From positions 1 through 35,877 of the forward strand of contig JBNGIO010001013.1 in the NCBI GenBank assembly GCA_049999805.1: a stretch of 35,877 bases of DNA, written 5' to 3'. A program made the translations under genes and the position numbers. The notes beneath the pieces were generated by a model. It saw only the letters and a program-made list of their open reading frames with translations, did no database searches and was not told the origin of the DNA. How positions within the stretch are numbered: position 1 is the first letter of the stretch; each line of letters begins with the position of its first letter. Positions 10,660 to 33,076 of the stretch are shown one piece after another. The stretch comes from Folioceros fuciformis. Lineage: Eukaryota; Anthocerotophyta; Anthocerotopsida; Anthocerotales.

Positions 10660-12410
10660 CTAGCAGCCGGTTGTGGCCTTCTTGACGGCCACAGATCCGT
10701 CGTTGCCAGCCAGCACTCGGTACTTGTCCTTGCGAGTGAATTCAGTGCACTGGAAGGAGAGCGTGGAGGCCAGGAGGCGCTGGATGTTGTTGGCAACCTG
10801 GTGCGAGGTCTTGCCGCCGGCGCAAGTGAGCTCCAGCGGCAGCTGCTCCAGGAAGGTGACCTCGTAGACCGGGGAAGGGTTCATGAAAAAGTAGAAGGGA
10901 TCCATGCCCTTCCATCCCCGCGCCGTGGTGCCGTGGAACATGGACATGCGGTTCACCATGGCCACGGGCACGATGCGGTCCGCCAGCTCCGCGAAGAGCG
11001 CACTGAAGCGGAGCAGAAAGGGCTCGCGGCAGGTGGTTCCTTCGGGGCAGATGGCCAGGTCTCCTTCCTCCAGCAGCTTCCGGATGTTGGCGGCGTCCGC
11101 CTGTCGGTCCCGCGTGAGCGGAACGGTGCGAATGGGAGACAACACCTCCGACAGCCGGGAGATGGAGTAGGTGACTGCGGTGACTGGTCGGCCCAGCGCG
11201 GTGGACAGGAAGATGGGGTCCAGGAGCGTGCGGTGCGAGCACACGAACAGCACCCCCAGCCTGTTGTCCCCCTTCCGCTTCCCCACGGCCGCAGGCGGGG
11301 TCCCTTTCACCACCACTCGGACCCCCAGGCACCGGAAGGCGTAGTAAACCAGGGGCATCGGCAGCAGGGAACCTGCTGCGATGCGGACCACCGCCAGCGC
11401 GAATCCGATGGGAAACCAGAGCAGCGTCAAGAGAGCAATCAGCGGGGTCGGCCTCTGCACCAGCCGCCCGTCGTGGAACACCATGGGCTTCGGAAGACTC
11501 TCCTTCGCCACCGCCTGCACTCTAACATCGCTCGGCACGACGTACCCTTCCTGCGATGCCACGACACACGCGTGCTTATTGTGAGCGTGAACAATGAATT
11601 ATCGTTTCACCTCTCGGATTCGATCCCACGCCGTGCCGGCACCGGATAACAGCCTAAACCACTCCGCCGCACCGTGCAGCAGAAAACCACTTTACCTACC
11701 TCACAGAGCGCCATGAAGGGAAAATCAGTGGTGCGGTCCCCGAGCCCGACATCGGGCATGCTGGCCCCGAACTCCTTCACCATGGCCTGCGCCTTGCGCG
11801 CGTCCACCAGCACGCCAGGCTTCTTCACAAACCCGGTGGCTCTCCCCCCGCGCGTAACCTCAATCTCCGTTCCCAGCACCCCGTCCGCCTGCAGATACTC
11901 CGTGGCGAAGGGCTCGATCATAATGCGGGGATTCGCGGTCAAGACGTACCTGCCACCACCGCAACCAGATCGCAGAATGAACGATCCGAACCACAGACGT
12001 GCGCTCACTCGCAAACACGCACACGCACACACACACCTCTTCCCGAAGGAGGAGAACACGCGCCACGTCTCAGCGTGCAGATCCTCCGTATAGAATTTGG
12101 GCAACACCGCCCGCGCCACGGACTCGATGTCCGCGACCCTGAGCCCCGCGAAGCTGACATAGACGAGCACCTGAATCCCCGCCGACTCCGACACGAAGTG
12201 GTAGAGCAGCCAGGCCAGCGGCGCGGCCACAAGCAGCGCGGCTGCCCGCAAAACCCCGCCCGCCTCGAACGCCACCAGCATGAAATAAGGAAACGAGCTT
12301 CTCCCACGCAGCAGCGTCCCGTCCAGGTCGGAGATGACCGTCTGCTCCTCCCTGCCCACTGAGCTGCATTTGGCTACCGCGGGAAAGGGGCAATTGCACT
12401 GCGACTCCAT
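10660..12410 (-). CDS. Glycerol-3-phosphate acyltransferase, cutin-type, with intact HAD phosphatase motif
   Basis: Three exons: 12410-12037, 11949-11700 and 11550-10660, joined in phase to 504 residues, the usual size of the GPAT4/6/8 group. Exon 1 is exactly as long as in the neighbouring copy (374 nt) and both introns sit at the same positions, so the two are tandem duplicates. HAD motif I is canonical (SDLDGTLL, D28 and D30) and motif III reads GLGDRTTD. This predicts a phosphatase that converts the sn-2 lysophosphatidic acid product to 2-monoacylglycerol, as known for GPAT4/6/8. Acyltransferase motifs are HRTLLDP at about 324-330 and PEGTTCREP at about 387-395. Hydrophobic segments follow the HAD motif and precede the acyltransferase domain. 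Intron 1 (12036-11950) is 87 nt, has no stop in frame and is a multiple of three. Assignment to the family is firm; the exact subgroup is inferred from motif I. Confidence 0.93.
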
Positions 12411-12428
12411 TGTCCTGCGGCCGCCCTC

Positions 12429-12458
12429 GCCTTCGCCTTCGCCTTCGCCTCCGCCTTC
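12429..12458. repeat. GCCTTC microsatellite
   Basis: A short run of GCCTTC/GCCTCC hexamers lies about 20 bp upstream of the GPAT start at 12410, probably in its 5' UTR, where it reads GAAGGC on the transcript. Confidence 0.75.
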
Positions 12459-13562
12459 CCTTGCTCAGAGCTTGATGCACCAAAGCCAGCCGAGCGTAGC
12501 GTAATAAAAACGCGCTTGACTGGTCCTCGAGCGTCAAGTCTCGGCGAAGTTTGTACAGTGCATGCAGTAGGCTGCGTTAACGCTGCGTTGCAGTTGTGGC
12601 TGTGCTACGGCAGAGGGGCGAGGGTGGCAGCATTTATATGAGTGCTAACCACAGGTTCCCGAGGGTTTACCATCGTTTTCGAGGCGGGACCGTGGGCCGG
12701 ACCGCCCTCTCCGCCTCCCCTTGTTTGCTTCTGGGCAGCTGGGATTTGAGGGTGAGGGGGAGTGGGAAGTGTCCGTAGGTGGTTGGGAGTAGGCTGGTAG
12801 CGATCTCACTCTGCACCTACTCTACTTGGAACCGTTGACCCACACCTCCGTGTTTGATGGGCTTTGGCTCCTCTGGGCTTTGTCGTTTGCCTTCCAGGCC
12901 GCATTGGAGTTATCAGTCTGGCTGCACACCTCCCCCACTCGCCCGCTCCCCGGTGAAGCTTTCTATGCCCATTTTCATTGTCTGGTGAGATTGGGTGCAC
13001 CGGTGCCCTCGCATCACTTTGTCCACACAATCTTTAGCCTTGGTAACCTATGTGCCGTGTCGTACTGCCTTACCCCATCTTAGCTCGAATCCTCCTTCCT
13101 TATTCCATATACATTCCATTCCATTCCACTCCACTCCTCCCCCTCATGGACTCATCCTTTGGATTCCGCGCCTTCTCATGTCTGTGATACTATGTTGAAG
13201 ACTTGCACTTCACTTCCAGGTCTGATGATTTCAAAGACACGGACCCGGCTCCATATCTCTCGTCCAAACCTTCGTCTCATGTCCTTTATCCTGCCATACT
13301 CACTCAGCTCGTGTTAATTTATGAAATAGAGATAAGTAACATTCTTATTGGAGATCCCATACTTATAAGCTAAATGAGCTTAAAGTGTGAGTAGGCTAGC
13401 AGAAAGCTCTTAAGGAGCATAAGAGGGAAAGAAAAAAACTAGAGTCTGAGGTAAAATGAAAAAGATGATTTTAAAGTATTCTATGTAATATTTTCCTCAA
13501 TTCTTAATAGAGTCGAAATTATCACTTATACGTATCTTTCGTGCCTCCTAGTAGAAGAAATA

Positions 13563-13663
13563 GCAACACTAGTTATGGTGAGTGCTTACGACAGTAAGCT
13601 TCTTGTGGGGAAGCAACACTAGTTATGGTGAGTGCAGTACGACAGTAAGCTTCTTGTGGGGAA
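13563..13663. repeat. 50-bp tandem duplication
   Basis: Two adjacent near-identical copies lie at 13563-13612 and 13613-13663. The second has a one-base insertion and a small difference near its middle (GTGCTTACG versus GTGCAGTACG). Noncoding. Confidence 0.88.
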
Positions 13664-13858
13664 GCTTGTTATGGTACCTAGTGGTGCTCAAAGACCTGCC
13701 TCTCAACATGAGGAAAGATGTTACTATGTACACGAGTTGCAACCAACTCTATCGCACTGCTAATGTCTCGATTTAACAAACGGCTTGAGCTACTCACTTG
13801 TGTTTGTTACTGCAAAAGCCTTCTAAGGGTCCGAAGTGGACCTAACTAAGGTGCTGAC

Positions 13859-14323
13859 TTAATAACGGCGTGTCCTAAAAACATTGAACGGAGAAGAGGT
13901 CTCCTCTTGGTCACCGATGCTTGAACCTTCAATCACAGGGGCATTGACGACATCGAGTGAAAGCAACTTTTTGAAATGAGGAGAGGTGTACTCGTCTCCT
14001 CGAAATGGAGGATTCACATAGTAGGGAGGAGGATAATGAGGATTTGGACTGGGATCAACATAATCCGTTTGCACCTCAGTTTCTGCTAACTCTGCCCTTC
14101 CAACAGCTTTTTCAGCCTCACCTGTGTTCCCATGAATTTAGATGAAGGAAGTGCGACCATTAGAAGAAAGAACTGAGCCATCTCTATTATTTGCTCGGTA
14201 TTGAATAGCTAGTGCACATGCACGGTGGTGGCACAGGATAGAAGCACTACCTGCCGTTAGCATCAGTCGTCTCGCAGACACTTGTGTGACAGACAACATG
14301 AAAGGCAGGAGGATCAACGCCAT
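13859..14323 (-). CDS. PSY-like tyrosine-sulfated peptide hormone precursor
   Basis: Two exons, 14323-14251 and 14121-13859, join in phase 1 to a 111-residue protein. The donor is GCAG/gtagtg and the acceptor aacacag/G. Residues 1-17 form a short signal peptide: hydrophobic core LILLPFML and a VSA cleavage site followed by RR. At about residues 43-57 lies DYVDPSPNPHYPPPY. It matches the PSY signature of Arabidopsis PSY1 (DYGDPSANPKHDP) at Asp-Tyr, the DPS triplet, Asn-Pro and the later Pro. PSY peptides are sulfated on that Tyr, hydroxylated or glycosylated on Pro, secreted, and promote cell expansion through leucine-rich-repeat receptor kinases. Small size, acidic linker and lack of other domains fit a prohormone. 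Unlike PSY1, about 54 residues follow the motif, ending TRRY. The signal peptide and motif are visible; the peptide identity is inferred from one motif. Confidence 0.78.
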
Positions 14324-15559
14324 GAGGCGAAAGGCACTTCTGCCTGAGCAAAGTCCTGTTGAAACAGAGCGTCAGCCGATCAGAGTCGGAGCGTCACGAT
14401 TTCTCTGACCAGGAAGTAATCGTAAAAAAATGTGATATAGAACAACTCTGGTTGCAGAGAGCTTTGGCAGCAAAGAGGAGGCGGAAGAAAGGTGTCTTGA
14501 GCCATTAGAACGATTCCGTCACCGTCAGCGTAGGTTCATACCAAAGACAATCCTTGCGAAACAGATCACAGAATTTACAAAGACGCAGCTCAAGAAAGAA
14601 GCGAATCAAGAAGCCAAAATCCTGGAGAGCTTAGGACGAATTATACCATGGCGCCCGAGGCTTGGCGACACAGGCTCTGCGCAAACCATGCTGATGGTCT
14701 TTGGACATGTGCCGAGCTTGAGCAGATGGGAGGCCTCGACACGCGAGCTCAGTGCATTTGAATCTCGCTGCATCCCTCCAGACATATGCCACATGCGAGC
14801 TTGTTTCTGCAAAGGTTGATCTACGGATCCAGCCACTGTTTGCTGGTCCTTGTTCTAAGAGGACGCCGTTGCCAGAATGCCAAGCTCGTGAGCTGTACCA
14901 CACTTGCGGCATCACAACAGATCCAAACTACGCTAAGAGCTTTGGACGGACCTGTCGGGCTGCGCATGTGCTGGCCGGCTGGCGACTTACGTCTTCGTGG
15001 AGATTCTTGTCTAGTTATGTTTATCTCCATAGCTCGGCAAAGCCATCCGACCATGCGCGTCGTGTCCGATTGTCAAATGGAGGGAGAGAGATCCTTTTCT
15101 GGCGAAATAGCGAAAAGACAAAATTCTCCTCCCCGCTCTCACCATAGAAGAGGGCGTAACATAACTGAATGATACAGTGACCTGACTGAATGATACAGTG
15201 ACCTGACTGAATGATACAGTGACCTGACTGAATGATACAGTGACCTGACAGATATACTGGACAATGCGCTAAAATTTGCAATCGTGTTTCAATAAGAGAG
15301 ATATAAATGACCATGGTGGTTCTAGATTTGCATCGAGCACAGAAAAAACTGCTTTGTCTCATCCAAGTCGGAGATGTGGTACATAACAGAATCCTGAAAA
15401 AACATTTGCATCCGGTCAGGATCTGCAGATAGAAAAAACTGACAATTAAACAAAATGTTCATATGGCAGGCTTACCTCAAAAGAACGGAAGGGGAACAAA
15501 CGAGCGCAGGGCGTTTCCAAGTTGGATTGCATTATGGGATTTGAGAGCACCAAACCTTG
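14324..15559. other. Intergenic: upstream of the PSY-like gene, downstream of SYD
   Basis: This stretch should contain the promoter and 5' UTR of the PSY-like gene and the 3' UTR of SYD. Open frames at 14752-15172 lack any family resemblance. A perfect 21-bp fourfold repeat lies at 15164-15247. I see no RNA gene. Confidence 0.5.
15164..15247. repeat. 21-bp perfect tandem repeat, four copies
   Basis: Four identical 21-bp units (ACTGAATGATACAGTGACCTG) start at 15164, 15185, 15206 and 15227, about 310 bp beyond the SYD stop codon, so possibly in or just past its 3' UTR. There are no spacers, so it is not a CRISPR-like array. Perfect identity implies recent expansion. Confidence 0.95.
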
Positions 15560-28503
<12,944 letters not shown>

Positions 28504-29701
28504 GGCGAGGGGCCGGTGTCCCACAAGCCCAAGGCACTCCCACTAGAATTGGGATTGGGCAGCACCACAGTGCCAGCAGCGAAAGGCAGTCCTACCATCC
28601 ATCCAGATCCTCCAGCTCTCAGCCTGGAGCTTGAACCATGATGGAGTGCAGCTGCCTAGGAGCTCATCCTCCGTCTGCGTGCCTCCCCCACAGCTGCAGC
28701 TGGAATGCCAGCAGGACTGCCGATCAAACTGACCAGAATTGCATGCTAGCCACGCGGGGCCGGCGGGGGCCCAGGCAAATCCAGACACCCAGGAAAGATC
28801 GTCGCACGATCACAGACATGCTGCGCCCCGGGCTCCGGGGTTGCTCTCTATCAGCCTTGGCTGTCTGCCACTTCCTAGGAGAGACACCTTCTCGCACCCG
28901 CACACATTACTTCCCCTTTCCCCTCTTAAGCAGGACCAGACTAGCAGTGGTAAGAAAGTATGACTCTCACGCTTTCGTCCCAACAGTAAAAATGACAGCC
29001 TGCATTCTCTTTTGGCGTTCATCAGCATCTTTAACGTCTGGAGACTTCATTGAAAAATCGAAATGAGAACATTATGTAGACGCAGTCACCCCTTATTGCT
29101 ACAAGATCTCACAACTGAGCACGCACAAGAATGGAAAAAAATGTTCAAAACTAAAGTGGAGGAAAATCATTATCTGTAACTATTTATCCCATCCAGTCCA
29201 AAGATTGAAGGAACAATCGACCTGGGCCAAGGCTAAATGGGGTATTTAGTCCCTTCCCATTGCTCCGAAAATGTCATGTCTTCTTACCGTGAGGCAAAAC
29301 ACTAAGGTGCAGAAGATGGATATTAACTTCTACGTGTCACAGGTGAACAAAGGTCACAGCCAACTACACTAAAAACAAAGTTCGTGTGGGCCGGTCACTG
29401 GCCGGTTTCTTGAGCCTCTTCCTGACGGCAGTAGACCATTACACGGGCAGGTGGTGATGGCTTTCCACCATTGACATGCTATGGAAGAAGGCTTGAAGTA
29501 CTTTAATATACATGTACAAATTGAGAAGCTCGCATCGAGTGATGTCTCAATTGCCGCTCTGCTTGTGTCGTATAGGAAAGGGCTCTACTTGCGCCGTCAG
29601 ATGTGAATTGCCAAAGGCTTGTTCCTGGAACTTTACTCCAGTTTCTCCAGAAGGTGGGGAATGAAGAGAACTTGGGCCGAAAGGGTCATGGACTCTGATA
29701 G
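28504..29701. other. Intergenic: SYD promoter/5' UTR and PPR 3' UTR
   Basis: Both flanking genes are on the minus strand, so the right part should be the PPR 3' UTR and the left part the SYD promoter and 5' UTR. Open frames here (for example 28638-29066 on +) show no domain. I see no RNA gene or clear repeat. Confidence 0.5.
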
Positions 29702-32377
29702 TCAGTTTAAGGAGTGTCGTTGAAGCAAATCTGACACCTCCTGTCTCTGCTCCGGGCTACGGCATGCGGACAAGAGAACGCTAACTGTGGCTGCGTCTGG
29801 GCAGCAGCCCTCCTTCACCATTCTATCAAACAGCTGTATGCATTTTCGGAACAGCTTCCTTTTGGCGTAAACTCCCATGAATGATGTCCAAGTAGTTGCA
29901 TCCCGCTTCAGGCCTCGTTCATCGATAGATGCAAACACTTTTTCTGCGGTTTCCACTGAACCAGCATGTCCGTACGCATTGATGACGGTGTTGATGGTTG
30001 TGATATCTGGCTTTTTCGTCCCTTGGTCAAGGAACTCAAATAAGCTCTCCATCCTGTCGAACTTTCCTGCAAGCCCATAGGCATTCAGTAGACAGTTATA
30101 CACTATGAGATTAGGAGACGGCCCTGAGGTTTCCATGGTTTTCACAAGCTTCTCCGCATCTGGCAGCCTTCCTGACTTGGCATACCCACTTAACAGCAGT
30201 ACATATGATTTCATCGTCGGTTTAAAGCCGACCTTCCCCATCTCCTCAAACATGCGTTGTGCTTCTGCAAGCACGAATACACCCACAAACGTCAGAAGGT
30301 GAAACTACTGTACTCTGCCACCGCAACAGTGCTCAGATTAGCTTCAAACGGTTCATGCTCTGGTTAGGAATTCCAACTTCAACGTCTGCACGTACCAGCA
30401 CAAGATCCCGTCCTCCCGTACGCATCTACCATGATGTTATAAGACACCTGATCCGGAGTGATACCCCTTTGTTGCATGGTGCTGAATACCTCAGACGCTC
30501 CAGCAGCAAGACCTGCACGACTGGTTGACAAAAGGCGAGTTGACCATCGCAACTGTCAGCTAGCAGTTCCCATTAGCTTCAACCCTAGCTCTCCACGTCC
30601 ATGCACGAAGTAAACGGTGTCAGAGATTTTCCAACCTGTAGGCTTCCAAGAGAGCATTGTATGCAAATATGTCTGGCTCATAGCCAAACCTTTGCATCTC
30701 AGCAAATATTTCCTCAGCCTTCTCGCAATCTCCACTCCTCGCATAAGCATTCATAAGTGCAGTGAAGGCATAAATATCAGGGGCACACAGGTCTGTATGC
30801 ATCCCATTAAATAAGCGCTGAGCTTTCTGCGGCCAGCCTGCCTGGTATACACGAACTAGGGTCAGGCTGGTGCTTAACTCTCAAAGTGCGGACACCTAGA
30901 ATGTGAAATTTGCAATAAAGCCTTACTTTCCCGTATGCATTGATCAGCAGCGTGAATGTAGTTGTTGTAGGTGCGCACTTTGCTTTCCGCATCATGCTGA
31001 GCAGCTGCTCCGCCTTGTGAAAATTACCGCGTTTGCTCATCACACCGAGCAATGTGTTGAAGGTGGTTACTCCTGAGAAAAGACAGCCCCTGGGCAATCA
31101 TAATCATGTCATTTGAGTCTACACAGCCATTCTAAGCAATAAAACAGCCCCACCCCCATAATCTGCTATCTGTAGCACTTTAAAAGGCAGAAACGCAACG
31201 AAGAGAGATGGACACCCATCACACAGCTCTCCGACTGGATCGGAACCGAACCTACTTCAGACTAGCAAGAAAAGCAAAGCTGAGGAACAAGCGGGGTACT
31301 GTAATGCACATGAGAGGGCATACCCATAGTGTATCCACGGCGTTGCATATCATAGAATAACTCCTCCGCTTTATCCATCATGTTAGCCTTTGAATACACA
31401 TTCATGAGAGCATTGTAAGTGCCCTCGGTCGGAATGCAATTTGCCTTCTTCATTGACCTGAAAGCCTTCTCCGCTTCTTTAATCTGAGAGTTCTTTCCAT
31501 AAGCCTCAATGAGGTGGTTATAACAGCCAACGTCATACTTGAAAGTCTTGTTCTGAAGCACCCATTCATATATCTGCAAAGACGAAAACATGTTCAGCGT
31601 TATGCAGCACTACACTAAGACCCAGCACCTCCCAAGAGGGCCACAACTACTCACGCACCTGAATCACGTGAGTCCAATCTTGCTGGCGCCTCAGCTCCAG
31701 TGCTGCACTAATAATATCCTCCCAAGACTCATGTCCTGGGGGCATAGAATCAAGAGCACTCCAGACCGTCTCCACGTCACTCTGCTGTTTTATAAACCTC
31801 ACAAGGGCTCCAGACTTCGGGCTCATAATGGCAGGCAACATTTTCTCCTGCATAAGTTCATAACTTGTAGGCCAGCCTCTTCCTCTATTAAGCCGGGCTG
31901 AAACAAGCAAGGCAGTACTGTCAGTTCCAAGAAAAAAATAATAACAATGCCACCATCTCCACAATCGCTATAACATCCCCAACAGTCACCGCCGACCTTT
32001 CACCCTCTGCCTCTTGCGTGCGAGTTCAGCTGCCCGCCCCTCCAATGTCTCCTCGCCGTCCTCTAATGTCCATTGTTCCAGTTGTCGAGCAGCCTGTGCC
32101 GCCCCCGCCTCCCGTGACTGCTCCGTAATCAAAACTCTCCTGCCAGCCGCACACCTGGCTGCACCGCTGCACGGCAACCAAATGCGAGGCTGAGGATTCC
32201 ATGCTTCCCTCCCTCTGCGCCAAGAACGAATCCTATCGTCAATCCAAAGACTAAACGAAAAACATTTTCGCCCATCAACACTTCATCTTGAACAACGAAG
32301 TGCTTCTTTCTTGCTCACCTGATCACACTTGCTCCAGATGCAACGTACGCCACTCCGATATCGATCAAGCCGGCCAT
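29702..32377 (-). CDS. P-class pentatricopeptide repeat protein, AT2G35130-like
   Basis: Eight exons: 32377-32319, 32166-31997, 31897-31659, 31573-31324, 31072-30927, 30841-30636, 30520-30396 and 30264-29702. They join in phase to 585 residues. From exon 3 on it tracks the Arabidopsis AT2G35130 protein: the body is a series of about ten 35-residue P-type PPR motifs, with phrases such as YNHLIEAYGK, TYNALMNVYSKA, YNALLEAYR and SYNIMVDAYGRTG. The end reads CCPDAATVSVLLSACRSPEQ, as in that family. No DYW, E or SMR domain follows. PPR proteins bind single-stranded organellar RNA for stabilisation, splicing or translation; the target is unknown. Exons 1 and 2 are tentative: the model begins MAGLIDIGVAYVASGAS and uses donor CAG/gtgagc, but another acceptor a few bases downstream is also in phase. 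The donor after exon 2 (AAAG/gtcggc) is weak. The main PPR body is certain. Confidence 0.85.
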
Positions 32378-32540
32378 TTCATATCCCGGCACAGACACGA
32401 ACCAGCGTTCTGAAGATGATATCTTTCGCGGGCTGATACTTTTGCCATGATTATGACTACTGTACATAAATCCAGTACAGATTATACAAACTTTCACGAA
32501 GCAAAATCGTATCTAACCCACGACCGGGTCCAAGAGTTAA

Positions 32541-32612
32541 CTAGGGTTCCTAGGGTTCTACCCCGGACTAGGGATGAGGGTGCCAGGAAGTGGCCGCGAC
32601 CTAGGTATAAAA
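32541..32612 (+). promoter_or_regulatory. Telo-box pair followed by TATA box (putative)
   Basis: CTAGGGTTCCTAGGGTTC lies at 32541-32558 and TATAAAA at 32606-32612. Telo-box motifs (AAACCCTA and its complement) are common in plant promoters of housekeeping and translation genes and work in either orientation. On the plus strand the TATA box would drive transcription into the antisense of the LSm11-like 3' end. The telo-boxes alone could serve the PPR gene on the minus strand. Confidence 0.45.
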
Positions 32613-32731
32613 CGGCGGCCTGTCCAACTCGGTGGCACAGTTCTTCGAGGCCACACAACTCAATCTTGCGGGTTGGAGAGCATCGAAGGTTGGCGGACTC
32701 GCAGGCTATTCTTCTCGGCAGGATGTTGATC

Positions 32732-32814
32732 GTTTTCCCACAATGTGGCTGCTTTCTCAATGGGCTTGAGCTCGCCTCATTTCCATCACCAAAGGAGGCG
32801 CATTGTGGCAAAAC
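32732..32814. repeat. Imperfect inverted repeat
   Basis: The arm at 32732-32748 (GTTTTCCCACAATGTGG) pairs with 32798-32814 (GCGCATTGTGGCAAAAC) at most positions, around a loop of about 50 bp. Confidence 0.55.
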
Positions 32815-32887
32815 TACCAGCCTCCTTCCGAGACTCTCTCAGCTGACGTCGGCCCTCTTCTCCATCTTCAGTTCCTCGTCGAAGGAC

Positions 32888-32995
32888 CCGTCTATGGTCC
32901 AGTTCTTCTCTGAGGGGGCCGTGCAAGGTCCAGTTCCTCCCTGAGGGAGCCGTCCAAGGTCCAGTTCCTTTCAAGCAGCCGTCCAAGGTCCTTCC
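32888..32995. repeat. 31-bp tandem repeat, about 3.5 copies
   Basis: Units begin with CCGTSYAWGGTCC at 32888, 32919, 32950 and 32979, with lengths 31, 31, 29 and about 17 bp. It lies about 80-190 bp past the LSm11-like stop codon, probably within its 3' UTR. Confidence 0.85.
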
Positions 32996-33076
32996 TTGAC
33001 AGCGGGATCGTTGATGCACGGGAGTAAGGTTTTCGAACTCCGGATCTCGCACTGCATTCACATCGCCTGTTGGCCA

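Larger units (their letters stand above)
12411..13858. other. Intergenic: GPAT upstream region, then empty sequence
   Basis: The first part should hold the 5' UTR and promoter of the downstream GPAT copy, including a GCCTTC hexanucleotide run at about 12429-12458. A CATTC/CACTC run lies at about 13112-13136. From about 13300 the DNA is AT-rich and holds the 50-bp duplication at 13563-13663. I find no supported gene. Confidence 0.5.
32378..33076. other. Intergenic between PPR and LSm11-like genes; promoter-like plus-strand module
   Basis: The region should hold the PPR promoter and the LSm11-like 3' UTR. It also has telo-box-like TAGGGTT twice (about 32542-32556), a plus-strand TATAAAA at 32606-32612, an imperfect inverted repeat (32732-32748 with 32798-32814) and a 31-bp tandem repeat (32888-32995). 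A plus-strand open frame from ATG 32723 to 32944 (73 residues) has no recognisable domain, so I do not call it a gene. Confidence 0.5.

Noticed and set aside
14752-15172. Overlapping plus-strand frames between the PSY-like gene and SYD
   Set aside because: Two frames overlap in the same stretch with no domain or signal peptide; likely chance.
15164-15247. CRISPR-like array
   Set aside because: Units are directly adjacent without spacers and the genome is a plant nucleus.
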